This document shows positions 41,097 through 49,551 of a stretch of 64,000 nucleotides of DNA, piece after piece. Origin of the DNA: JAGOEY01 sp017997515. GTDB lineage: Bacteria > Pseudomonadota > Gammaproteobacteria > Burkholderiales > Burkholderiaceae_C. The position numbers and the translations under genes were made by a program. Every line of letters starts with the position of its first letter. The first letter of the stretch is position 1. Below the pieces are notes generated by a model that saw only the letters and a list, made by a program, of their open reading frames with translations, had not been told where the DNA came from and made no database searches. The stretch covers positions 496,001 to 560,000 of the forward strand of contig CP111109.1 of the NCBI GenBank assembly GCA_026314275.1, read 5' to 3'.

Positions 41097-42203
41097 TCAT
41101 GCCCCCGTTGGGCCGAAGTGGTACTCGTAACCTACTCGGCTGATGATGATGCGATCAATGCAATGAACATCAACTGCACCAGACGAGACAGGCCTTCCGA
41201 AGATTGCTAGGTTCGGGATGGTCTTGGATTGCTCATGATCCTGCAACTGCTCGATTCGGCGATGAGAGATGCCATAGACGGTTTGGAAGGGCATCTGCCC
41301 AATCCGCAGCAGACTGAAATAGGACGGGTAAACCAGACCGTCGTAGCCTGCCGCACGTGCTGACTCTGCGATTTCGCGGGTGAGCTTGTACGAGTGACAG
41401 CCGGCGAGGAAGAGCATATGAACGGTGAGATCTAGGCTCTCGAACTCGGTGACGCTTGAGTCTTCGCATAGCAGCACTGCCAAGTCGAGCAGACGTAGCT
41501 CCCGACCGGGGCGAAGAGTGGCGACGAAAGTGTCGTCTTCTGCCGCAACGCGGCACTCATGGATGCAGACCTCGAGATCCGGCGAACCGTAGAGAACGGG
41601 TTGTCCCTTGACGTCTAGCCTCCCATGCCCTGCGTGCTCCGGTGGCGGGCTGTCGTACTGCGTCTTGTCAGAAGGATCGGTCGGATTGACGCGAATTCGA
41701 TAGAAGTGCTCGTCGGGCTTCAAGATTCTGGCTGGGTATTCAGCCAGAATCCGGCTGATGATTGCGCTACGCGTCCGCGCACGCTCCAGCGCCTTGAGAG
41801 GCTCAATCTCGCCGACCATCCAAAGGCGCGGGCCATAGTGAAAGAAGCCCACGCCCAACAGCTGCTCGATTAGACGCACATCAGACTGTAGCCACGGCTG
41901 GACATCGATAGACGTGCTTTGGTGCTCGTTGAACTGAATCAAAGGGGCTGCGCCGTACCGTGTGCGCCAGAGTGAACCCCACACAAAGTATCGATGTGCC
42001 AGAACACCGAGGGCGGCGTGAGGCAGCTTCTTGAAGCCCTCTGACCCGCAATTTCTGCAAGTGCCGGTAAGCTTCATGCCAATCCGCTCCGCGTCCAGTC
42101 GGAGACCAACGTCATTGAAGCAGTTTGAGCAGACGATAGGTGTGTCTTCGGTGCTATTCATGAAGCCTAAGGTTTGAAATGAGAGTCCCGATCCGGCCTG
42201 CAT
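41097..42203 (-). CDS. RES-domain protein with N-terminal zinc-finger/HEPN-like region
   Basis: The product of 368 aa has a CxxC...CxxC zinc-ribbon-like N-terminus (Cys25, Cys28, Cys49, Cys52) and a helical region to about residue 180 that resembles the HEPN/RES N-terminal domain. The RES domain follows, with FYRIRVNP and GRLDVKGQPVLYGSPDLEVC. RES domains are NAD+-degrading toxins in type II systems, usually paired with an Xre antitoxin, which is absent here. The start at 42203 has GGGAGGACTCGCCC before it; MNSTEDTP at 42161 is an alternative. The upstream neighbour is a DUF3800 gene split by an IS. Codon use and composition differ from the housekeeping genes. Confidence 0.8.
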   Translation of the reverse strand: MQAGSGLSFQTLGFMNSTEDTPIVCSNCFNDVGLRLDAERIGMKLTGTCRNCGSEGFKKLPHAALGVLAHRYFVWGSLWRTRYGAAPLIQFNEHQSTSIDVQPWLQSDVRLIEQLLGVGFFHYGPRLWMVGEIEPLKALERARTRSAIISRILAEYPARILKPDEHFYRIRVNPTDPSDKTQYDSPPPEHAGHGRLDVKGQPVLYGSPDLEVCIHECRVAAEDDTFVATLRPGRELRLLDLAVLLCEDSSVTEFESLDLTVHMLFLAGCHSYKLTREIAESARAAGYDGLVYPSYFSLLRIGQMPFQTVYGISHRRIEQLQDHEQSKTIPNLAIFGRPVSSGAVDVHCIDRIIISRVGYEYHFGPTGA

Positions 42204-42870
42204 GGGCGAGTCCTCCCGATGTAAGAGGTAGACGTATGGGTAGCACTCACCAAACACATCCGAAGTACATGGAATCGAACGTCTCTTCTGCTGCGGCCTT
42301 AACTTCTGGGGGAAGCTTGTCTGAGAAAAAGGCACCGTAGCCTGCAAGCTTGAAGAACCAGTCGTCGCCTTCTATCTCATCTGTATTCCGGTACTCCACA
42401 AAGAACTTTCTGCGGAGATCAGTTCTGACGATCCAGTCGAGATCCACTTCCTTTCCACCAAGCGGGTGCGGTTCGCTATCGATAAGAACCTTCTTTTGCT
42501 TTCCGGTGACGGCGCACTTCAGCAGATACGAGCAGTGATAGGCTACGAAATCGGCAAGCTGAATTCCAGAGATCAACTTTGAGTTGCAGTTCGTTTTGAG
42601 GATAGTTGTCGCCGCCGGTATCGCCGGTCCTAGTATTCCTTCGTCTACAAAGACAACCTGTGGCTGGGGTAGCGAATTTCGTTGAACAATCTGGTCAGCC
42701 GTTGCAACTACCGCTGCGAGGAGGTTTGGTCTTTCGCTGACTGAACCGATGTACAGGCCAAGCATGCACTTCTCTAAGACGATGCGGTAGATGCTGTCTC
42801 TGAGATCATGCAGCCCCTGTGCATTGACCATGCGTGCTCCACTTTTGTATTCACCCAGGGTGGGAGTTAG

Positions 42871-44018
42871 GGCAACGCTGATCAAGTATCGGCATTGGAG
42901 TAATTTCGGGCAGCCCCGCCCAGTTTGGACGCAGCGCAGGCTGGGGTTGGCGGCCCAGAGGGCCTTGTACAGGCCCTTGAGCCCGTTTTTGGCCCCTACG
43001 GGCGCACCTGTGCCATCAGCCTTTGGCGGCCGAGGAAGATGTTGGCCAGTGCCAGGGCAGTGAACGCCCGCGTGGCATTCTTGTGCAGCCCCACATAGCG
43101 CACCTTGCCAAAGCCCCACAGCCGCTTGATCACACCAAAGACATGCTCGACGCGGGCACGAATCCTGGATTTGTTGCGGTTCTTTGCACGAGCCACCTCA
43201 TCAACGAGACCACCAGCGCGGCGCGTGCGCTGATTGGTGAAGTCTTTGGCGTTTGGAGCTTTACCCGCAATCAACGCCTTCTGACTGGCATAGGCTGAGT
43301 CGCCATACACGCGCCGCTCGTTGCCATGCAGCAGTTGTGGCAGCGGGTGCTTGTCATGCACGTTGGCGGCTGTGACGACGGCGCTGTGCGCCAAGCCGCT
43401 TTGGCTGTCCACGCCAATGTGCAGCTTCATGCCAAAGTACCACTGCTGGCCCTTCTTGGTCTGGTGCATCTCGGGGTCGCGTGCCTTGCCTGCATTCTTG
43501 GTTGAACTGGGCGCGCCGATGATGGTGGCATCCACGATGGTGCCGGTATGGACCTTGAAGCCTCGCTGCTGCAACTCCTGCCCCACCTTGGCAAACAGTG
43601 CTTCGCCCAGTTTGTGCGCATTGAGGAGCTTGCGAAACTTCAAGATAGTGGTGGCGTCGGGTACGGGCTCACGGCCCAGGTCGATGCCTGCAAAGCGGCG
43701 CAGGTTGGCACTGTCGTACAGGGCTTCTTCACAAGCCAGATCGGCCAGGTTGAACCAATGCTGAATGAAGTGGATACGCAGCATGCGTTCCAGACCTATG
43801 GGTGGGCGGCCGTTGCCTGCCTTGGGGTAGTGTGGCTCGATGACCTCGCACAGGCTGGACCAGGGCACGATGGCCTCCATGGTTCTCAAGAACTCGTCGC
43901 GCCTGGTGGGCTTGCGGTAGTTCTCAAAGCTTTGGTCTGCGGCCATGGCGAGGGTTTGCTGCTTCATCGACCTGTAACGCAGCACCACGCAGGTGCGTGT
44001 ACCTTAATCAGCGTTGCC
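42871..44018 (-). mobile_element. IS5-family insertion sequence, type A copy 4
   Basis: The element is 1148 bp with perfect TTAG target duplications at 42867-42870 and 44019-44022. It interrupts the DUF3800 gene after codon 38. Confidence 0.95.
42996..43967 (-). CDS. IS5-family transposase (type A, copy 4)
   Basis: Complete 323-aa frame identical in sequence to the other type A transposases. It is transcribed in the same direction as the broken DUF3800 gene. Confidence 0.95.
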   Translation of the reverse strand: MKQQTLAMAADQSFENYRKPTRRDEFLRTMEAIVPWSSLCEVIEPHYPKAGNGRPPIGLERMLRIHFIQHWFNLADLACEEALYDSANLRRFAGIDLGREPVPDATTILKFRKLLNAHKLGEALFAKVGQELQQRGFKVHTGTIVDATIIGAPSSTKNAGKARDPEMHQTKKGQQWYFGMKLHIGVDSQSGLAHSAVVTAANVHDKHPLPQLLHGNERRVYGDSAYASQKALIAGKAPNAKDFTNQRTRRAGGLVDEVARAKNRNKSRIRARVEHVFGVIKRLWGFGKVRYVGLHKNATRAFTALALANIFLGRQRLMAQVRP

Positions 44019-44199
44019 TTAGCCCGGCTTGGAGTAGTGCGCTATTGACAGCTTCATCTGGAGCTTGCTCGCAGTAAGCGAAGCCCAGACAGATATAGCC
44101 CAGATCCTGTTGAATGCTCTCGTCTACAAAAATCATGTCTGCAAGGACGCCTATGTTGGGGTTCAGCGGCGGCCCAAAGACGGCCGCTGCAATGGCCGG

Positions 44200-44760
44200 T
44201 TAGAGTGCATTTTGGCTGCCGCTGATCAGTAGATATAGCCCAACACCACCGACTATCAGTGGAAGCAGGAAGTCCACGATCGCACGAGCCCAAGAAATGT
44301 ACGGAATGGCTTTCTCAAGCTTTATGTAGGTTTGAGTTGCCTCACCGCGCCAAAGTGAACCAAGACGACGCTCATGCTCTTCCATGAACTGGCGATCTTC
44401 TTCCGAGAGTTTTGCTTTGGCGAACAGTTCAGCCTTGTATGCTTCGTAGTTGGATACGTCGTCTTCCCATTCCGTGCTGAAGTGATTGACGTACCAGTGA
44501 GCAAAATCGGCGGCTCCGTAAACCAGGAAGGTGACGATGTGGTAGCCGACGACTACAGCCATGAGAGCCAAAAGCACACCATGACTGGTTGTTGTGACCT
44601 TCATTCCCAAAGCGGAGATCTCTGAAGGGAAGAGCTTGCCGAGCGTGATCGCTATTGACGCAAGACACCAAACAAAGAGAGCCTTTCGAACCTTCTGCGT
44701 TTCCTCTCGCAGAGGATTGATGACTTTTCGAAGGTCTCGAGTGTATGGATTCGCGGGCAT
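44200..44760 (-). CDS. Uncharacterised membrane protein
   Basis: The product of 186 aa has predicted helices at about residues 27-45 (LFVWCLASIAITLG), 60-85 (LLALMAVVVGYHIVTFLVYG) and 162-182 (VDFLLPLIVGGVGLYLLIS). A soluble charged region of about 70 residues lies between the second and third. It is not recognised as a named family. It lies 63 bp upstream of the DUF3800-RES genes on the same strand and shares their lower G+C, so it may belong to the same unit. Small membrane proteins often act as effectors in toxin or defence systems, but nothing here shows that directly. Confidence 0.6.
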   Translation of the reverse strand: MPANPYTRDLRKVINPLREETQKVRKALFVWCLASIAITLGKLFPSEISALGMKVTTTSHGVLLALMAVVVGYHIVTFLVYGAADFAHWYVNHFSTEWEDDVSNYEAYKAELFAKAKLSEEDRQFMEEHERRLGSLWRGEATQTYIKLEKAIPYISWARAIVDFLLPLIVGGVGLYLLISGSQNAL

Positions 44761-45011
44761 GGGCTCCTATGCGCTATGACTTTGAGTTAAACGGGAAACC
44801 CGACTGGTCTTGATTGCCGTTTGCGGACCAGTCTAGTGGCAATTCGCTCACACGAATAGCAGACCCTGCCGGCACCCACCACCCCTGGTTGGCCAATTAT
44901 GGCTTGAGGATGGATGACAGCTTTGGGTCGAGAGCGACGCCGAGCGGCCGCTATCAGGCAGCCGCATCGATCGGCCGGATTTGGCCGACTGTTGTCTCAG
45001 CTTGCCAGGAA
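44761..45011. other. Intergenic region, 251 bp
   Basis: This is the probable promoter region of the membrane protein gene and the 3' side of the RNase H gene. GAGTTAAACGGGAAACC lies near 44783. No gene or convincing recombination site was recognised. Confidence 0.35.
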
Positions 45012-45446
45012 CTAGCGTCGCTTCTTGGATGTTTTAACGACGCACTTTTCAACAATCCCAAGTGCCGCACGAGCGAGTGCATCAGCTTCGCTGTTTCGAT
45101 GGCGCGGTATCCACACCAGGTTTGCCTGGTCGAACGAATTGAGCAGTGTTCGCGCTTCATCAAACAAGGAAGCCAGTCGGGCAATCGGCTTTGCTGTGCC
45201 GCGGACCTGTTCGACAACGACACTGTTGTCGCAATGGATGAGAAGTGTGTCCGCACCACGTGACTTCAGTTCCTGAAGAGTCGCCAGCAGAGCTCTTAGC
45301 TCCGCTTCATTGTTGCAGCCGTCCTCATGCGCGGCTTGCGAAAGAGTGTGACGCGTGCCATCAGGCTCGGTAAATACCGCTCCAAGGCCAATACGGCCGG
45401 GGTTGGGAAGGGCGCTGCCATCACAGTAAACAACCCAAGGGTCCAT
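45012..45446 (-). CDS. Ribonuclease H-like protein (RNase HI type)
   Basis: The product of 144 aa has the RNase HI catalytic set: Asp9 (VYCDGSALPNPG), Glu47 (NNEAELRALL), Asp73 (IHCDNSVVVEQ) and Asp122 (RHRNSEADALARAA). This pattern is closest to the plant/archaeal-type RNase HI family. It should cut the RNA strand of RNA:DNA hybrids. A canonical rnhA is not visible in the window, and whether this is the house enzyme or an accessory one is unknown. The ATG at 45446 is preferred over a TTG two codons upstream. The Lys/Arg-rich tail could bind nucleic acid. Confidence 0.85.
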   Translation of the reverse strand: MDPWVVYCDGSALPNPGRIGLGAVFTEPDGTRHTLSQAAHEDGCNNEAELRALLATLQELKSRGADTLLIHCDNSVVVEQVRGTAKPIARLASLFDEARTLLNSFDQANLVWIPRHRNSEADALARAALGIVEKCVVKTSKKRR

Positions 45447-45574
45447 GTGCAATTTCCGCTGTTGGCTGAGAATTCTGCCCCATTGGCGAGCGCCCGGTTT
45501 TGGCGGCCTGTGGACTTAAGTCGCGTGACCTCGGCCCTCACCCATCGCGCTGGCATCCTGGGGGCAGCTTTGCA

Positions 45575-45913
45575 CTATCCGCGCCGAACCCAAGTCACCT
45601 TGCCAGCGGCAATGCCCAATGTCCGCCGCTTCGGGTCGAAGTCCATAGTGCCGGGAAATTGCTGGCCGTCCCGCTCTCCAATGCGCCAAGCGCAACCTTT
45701 GAGCAAGGCCAGAGCGTCGGCTTCCGTTTTTCCGAAAAGGGATTCGTCGGGCATTTGGTCAGCTTGGCAGACCTTCGCCGTGTCTGGTGCGTCATGAACG
45801 AGGCCGGGCGAACTCGCTGGCGCGGGAGCCGGTGCACCCGTACATGCACACAGCAGCAGCATGAAAGCTGCAGAGCAGGCTAGCTTCAAGCCAGGGAAAT
45901 TGAAGTAGTTCAT
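45575..45913 (-). CDS. Small lipoprotein with I78-inhibitor-like domain
   Basis: The product of 112 aa has a lipoprotein signal (MLLLCAC, lipidated Cys24), a Pro/Ala linker and a domain ending GTMDFDPKRRTLGIAAGKVT. It resembles the I78 peptidase-inhibitor fold, in which a loop after a conserved Cys (LLKGCAWRIGERDGQQF) meets the substrate protease. The match is by pattern only. It is likely anchored to the outer membrane. Confidence 0.65.
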   Translation of the reverse strand: MNYFNFPGLKLACSAAFMLLLCACTGAPAPAPASSPGLVHDAPDTAKVCQADQMPDESLFGKTEADALALLKGCAWRIGERDGQQFPGTMDFDPKRRTLGIAAGKVTWVRRG

Positions 45914-46018
45914 ATGGCGTCCTTTCAGGATAAATCGTTAAACGTCCGTTCGTGGCCGACAGCCGAAGTCTAGGCACGTCTGCTGACTCGGCCCATTCGG
46001 CGTGGGTTTGCTTGCGGA

Positions 46019-46501
46019 TTAATAAACCCGCAGCACCTCAAACTGCTGTCGGCTTGAAGCGAGCTGTATCCACACCTCATCACCCTCGCATTTACCCAGC
46101 AGGGCCCTGCCCAAAGGGGCTTCGCTGCTGATGACCTGAACGGGCTGAGTGCCGCTGACCAACTTCATGCTGCCCCCATCCGGCCCGAGAAAGAGCTGTT
46201 GCTGCTTGCCGTCGGAATCGACCAGGCAGACCAGCGCGCCAAGCTGTATCCCTTTGCTGGCGTCGTAGGGGCGCGGGCGGAATTGGCGCCAATGGGCCAT
46301 CGCCTGGCGGATGGCTTCCGCGCGCCGCGCTTGGCCGGTGGCCAGGTAGGCGGCTTCGAGCCCCAATGTGTCGTATTTGTTTTCGGCGATGTTTTCTTCG
46401 TGCGTCGCCGTTTCATGGGCCGCCCGCACTGCCTGTTCGGCTTGCAGCAGGTCTTCGGCGAGCCGTTCCAGCACCTGCTGCTGCAGCAAAAATTTATCCA
46501 T
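46019..46501 (-). CDS. GreA/GreB-like elongation factor family protein
   Basis: The product of 160 aa has an N-terminal helical region of about 75 residues (LERLAEDLLQAEQAVRAAHE and similar) that could form the Gre coiled coil. The C-terminal domain includes LGALVCLVDSDGKQQQLFLG and ISSEAPLGRALLGKCEGDEV, the FKBP-like fold found in GreA, GreB and Rnk. The acidic coil-tip residues that stimulate transcript cleavage in GreA are not obvious, so it may be an RNA-polymerase secondary-channel protein without that activity. It is a stand-alone gene. Confidence 0.8.
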   Translation of the reverse strand: MDKFLLQQQVLERLAEDLLQAEQAVRAAHETATHEENIAENKYDTLGLEAAYLATGQARRAEAIRQAMAHWRQFRPRPYDASKGIQLGALVCLVDSDGKQQQLFLGPDGGSMKLVSGTQPVQVISSEAPLGRALLGKCEGDEVWIQLASSRQQFEVLRVY

Positions 46502-46698
46502 GGTGAAAGGTAGGCACTTCGAACAAGCGGGTACAGGTCTTGATTATGAAGGGCTCCATTCAGCCTTGGACGCTGCTGTTGGCTACGGCTCAAGTTCAGC
46601 AATGGGCACTGCCCTGTCGCCCATTTCGGTGCATCGAACGGCAGAACTCGCCGGAAACCAGCCCGCAGCGCCCCTCACTTCTGCGCTTCGCCCGAGGC
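46502..46698. other. Intergenic region, 197 bp
   Basis: Nothing recognised beyond the promoter side of the Gre-like gene. Confidence 0.4.
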
Positions 46699-47706
46699 TT
46701 ACTCCACCTTGGCACCAGTCTGTTTCACCAGCTTTTCCCACACCGGCATTTCCTTGCGGTACGCGGTCTGGAATTTCTCGGGTGAGCTGTCTTCGATCTC
46801 GAAGCCCATGGCTACGACTTTCTCGCGCACGTCGGGTTGTTTGAGTGCGGCACCAATCTCCTGGGCGATGCGCTCAATCACGGGTTTGGGCGTGCCGCCG
46901 GGTGCGGCAAATGCCAGCCAGCCGGTGATGCGGTAGGGCTCGTCGGTGAGGCCCTGCTCGGCCAGCGTGGGCACGTTGGGCAAGGCGGTCATACGCCGGT
47001 CGCCGGTGACACCGATGGCGCGTAATTTGCCGGTTTCGATATGGCCCTTGGCTGCCAGCGCGCTGGCAAACGCCATCTGGATCTGGCCGCCAATCAGGTC
47101 CTGCACCATGGGCGCTTCACCCTTGTAGGCGATGTGGTTCATGGCGCCCTGTTGCGACTCGCTGAGGTACGCGCCGCCCAGGTGCGGGTACGAGCCGATG
47201 CCGTAGGAGCCATAGGCGAGTTTGGCCTTGTGGCTCTTGATGTACTGCAGCAGCTCGGGGCCGGTTTTGGCCTCCACACTCGGGTGGGCCACCAGCACCA
47301 TGGGGCCCATGGCCACGCGGTAGACCAGTGCCAGGTCACGCTGGGTGTCGTAGGGCAGCTTGCTGTAGAGGAACTGGTTTGTCATGAGCGACGTGCTCAG
47401 GCCCAGCATGACGGTGTGGCCGTCGGCCGGTGACTTGGCCATGGCGTCGGTGCCGATGATGCCGCCCGCGCCGGGTTTGTTGTCCACCACGATGGGCTGG
47501 CCCAGGCTTGCGCCCATCTTCTCGCCCAGCACGCGCGCCAGCACGTCGGTGCCGCCACCTGCAGCGAAAGGCACGATGACCCGGATGGGTTTGCTGGGGA
47601 ATGGTGCAGCGGTCTGGGCCAACACAGGGTTTGCTACCAAAACGATAGCTGCCAGCGCTGATGCAGTGAGCGACAGACGGCGATTTTGCTTAAAATTTGA
47701 AGTCAT
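46699..47706 (-). CDS. Bug-family tripartite tricarboxylate transporter substrate-binding protein
   Basis: The product of 335 aa is a periplasmic solute-binding protein of the Bug/TctC family, which is greatly expanded in Burkholderiales. The signal peptide ends about residue 30 (VLA-QTAAPFP). FPSKPIRVIVPFAAGGGTDV, VVDNKPGAGGIIGTDAMA and YKGEAPMVQDLIGGQIQMAF are hallmark blocks. The ligand is unknown. It lies 44 bp downstream of an acyl-CoA ligase gene on the same strand, a common pairing that suggests uptake of an organic acid activated by the ligase. Part of the signal sequence (LAAIVLVA) matches a dispersed-repeat copy. Confidence 0.92.
   Translation of the reverse strand: MTSNFKQNRRLSLTASALAAIVLVANPVLAQTAAPFPSKPIRVIVPFAAGGGTDVLARVLGEKMGASLGQPIVVDNKPGAGGIIGTDAMAKSPADGHTVMLGLSTSLMTNQFLYSKLPYDTQRDLALVYRVAMGPMVLVAHPSVEAKTGPELLQYIKSHKAKLAYGSYGIGSYPHLGGAYLSESQQGAMNHIAYKGEAPMVQDLIGGQIQMAFASALAAKGHIETGKLRAIGVTGDRRMTALPNVPTLAEQGLTDEPYRITGWLAFAAPGGTPKPVIERIAQEIGAALKQPDVREKVVAMGFEIEDSSPEKFQTAYRKEMPVWEKLVKQTGAKVE
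47637..47675 (-). repeat. Dispersed CAGCTAT repeat encoding part of the Bug signal peptide
   Basis: On the minus strand the sequence GCGCTGGCAGCTAT, two bases, TTTTGGTAGCAA aligns with GCGCAAGCAGCTAT and TTTTGTAGCGA of the copy at 60560. It encodes ALAAIVLVA, the hydrophobic core of the signal peptide. Confidence 0.55.
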
Positions 47707-48400
47707 TTTTTGTCTCTTTATGGTACGGATGAAAGGGGAAAAATCAGTCGCTAGCTGCGCAAGATCACGCGGGTTTTGACGGGCAAGGGGGCTAGCACTT
47801 CCTGCAGCCGCGCCTGCAGCTGCGCGGCCTGGGGCAAGGCGCTGCCGATGTGGACGGTGACACCGGTGGCCTCGTCACTCGACACCTCGACCTGTGCGCC
47901 AGGATCGATGCCCAGCGCCAGCCGCACCGCGTCCACCAGCGCCTGCGCCACCTGGGCCGAGGCCAGCACCCGCAGCGCGGGTTTGTAGATCTTGCCGACG
48001 TTGGTCATGGGCATCTGTTCGATCACGGTGATGGATTTGGGTTTGGCCGGGGCTTCGTCCACGTGCTGGGCGGTGAAGGCCATCAGCTCTTCGGCGCTGG
48101 CGGACGCCCCGGGGCGCAGTGTGGCAAACACGACGGGCAGTTCACCCGCATACGCATCGGGCGCGCCCACTGCCGCACACAGCTGCACGGCGGGGTGGGC
48201 ACCCAGGGCGTCTTCGATGGTTTTGGGGTCGATGTTGTGGCCGCTGCGGATGATCAGGTCTTTGGAGCGGCCGGTGAGGTTGAGCCGGCCCTCGGTGTCG
48301 ATCCAGCCAAGGTCACCCGTGGCCAGCCAGCCGTCGTGGGTGAAGGCCTTGGCGGTGTCGGCCGGGTCGAGAAAGCCTGAGAACACGTTGGGCGACTTAG

Positions 48401-49551
48401 GGCTACGCTGAACAAGCCGTCGAAAATTTCCGCGCAAACCTGGATGACGCAGTTTTTTGGACTTTTATGCCTCTCGCGCGGCCCATTTGGGCAGTTCGCG
48501 GGGCGCTGAGGCCCGATTTCCGCCCTTACGGGCGCACCTGTCCCAACAGATGACTGCGGCACAGGTAAATGTTGGCCAGCGCCAAGGCCGTGAACGCACG
48601 CGTGGCGTTCTTCTGAAGCCCGCGGTAGCGCACCTTGGTGAATCCCCACAGGCGCTTGACCACCGCAAAGACATGCTCGACCCGGGCACGCACCCGCGAT
48701 TTGTTGCGGTTCTTGGCCCGCTGAACTTCGTCCACCTCGCCTGCACGGCGGGTGCGCTGGTTGGTGAAGTCCTTGGCCTTGGGGGCCTTGCTCGCTATCA
48801 GTGCTTTCTGGCTGGCATAGGCCGAGTCGCCATAGACGCGCTGTTCGCTGCCGTGCAGTAAATCGGGCAGCGGGTGTTTGTCATGCACGTTGGCCGCCGT
48901 CACCACGGCGCTATGCACCAGCCCGCTTTGGCTGTCCACGCCAATGTGCAGCTTCATGCCGAAATACCATTGCTGGCCTTTGCGGGTCTGGTGCATGTCG
49001 GGGTCGCGCGCCTTGTCGGCGTTCTTGGTGGAGCTGGGCGCTGCGATGATCGTGGCATCCACGATGGTGCCGGTGTTGACCTTGAAGCCGCGCTCCTGCA
49101 ATTGCTGGCCTACCTTGGCAAACAGGGCTTCACCCAGTTTTTGCTCATTGAGCAGTTTGCGAAACTTCAGCAGCGTGGTGGCGTCGGGCACGCGTTCGCG
49201 GCCCAGGTCAATCCCCACAAAGCGGCGCAGACTGGCACTGTCATACAGAGCCTCCTCGCACGCCAGATCGGCCAGGTTGAACCAGTGCTGAAGAAAATGG
49301 ATGCGCAGCATGCGCTCCAACCCAATGGGCGGACGGCCGTTGCCGGCCTTGGGGTAGTGCGGCTCTATCACCTGGCACAGGGCGGCCCAAGGCACTATTG
49401 TCTCCATGGTCCGCAAGAACTCTTCACGTCGGGTGGGCTTGCGCGACTGCTCGAATCCGTTGTTTTGATCTGCGGCCATTGCCAGGGTCTGCTGCTTCAT
49501 CTGCGGATAACGTTTGAGAAGCGACAACGGTGGACCTTGATCAGCATTGCC
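48401..49551 (-). mobile_element. IS5-family insertion sequence, type B copy 6
   Basis: The element is 1151 bp and appears identical to the copy at 28814. The flanks are TTAG (48397-48400) and TTAA (49552-49555). The rebuilt ligase gene shows the empty site was TTAA, so the left junction carries a changed base. Confidence 0.95.
48526..49500 (-). CDS. IS5-family transposase (type B, copy 6)
   Basis: Complete 324-aa frame, the same protein as at 28939. Codirectional with the interrupted ligase gene. Confidence 0.95.
   Translation of the reverse strand: MKQQTLAMAADQNNGFEQSRKPTRREEFLRTMETIVPWAALCQVIEPHYPKAGNGRPPIGLERMLRIHFLQHWFNLADLACEEALYDSASLRRFVGIDLGRERVPDATTLLKFRKLLNEQKLGEALFAKVGQQLQERGFKVNTGTIVDATIIAAPSSTKNADKARDPDMHQTRKGQQWYFGMKLHIGVDSQSGLVHSAVVTAANVHDKHPLPDLLHGSEQRVYGDSAYASQKALIASKAPKAKDFTNQRTRRAGEVDEVQRAKNRNKSRVRARVEHVFAVVKRLWGFTKVRYRGLQKNATRAFTALALANIYLCRSHLLGQVRP

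Larger units (their letters stand above)
42247..44136 (-). pseudogene. DUF3800 protein gene, split by IS copy 4
   Basis: The 5' part begins at ATG 44136 (MIFVDESIQQDLGYICLGFA). Removing the IS at 42871-44018 and one TTAG copy joins QAGL to TPTLGEYKSGARMVNAQG in frame, giving 738 bp, or 245 aa. DUF3800 hallmarks are the FVDES start, VVFVDEGILGP near the middle and SGIQLADFVAYHCS. These acidic residues resemble an RNase H-like nuclease core, and DUF3800 members occur near mobile and defence genes. No alternative start lies directly after the IS, so the gene is probably inactive. The next gene downstream on its strand is the RES gene, 43 bp away. Confidence 0.88.

Noticed and set aside
44137..44850. 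Integron attC-like sites around the membrane protein gene
   Set aside because: Short GTTRRRY-like matches exist, but no paired inverted core sites and no integrase.
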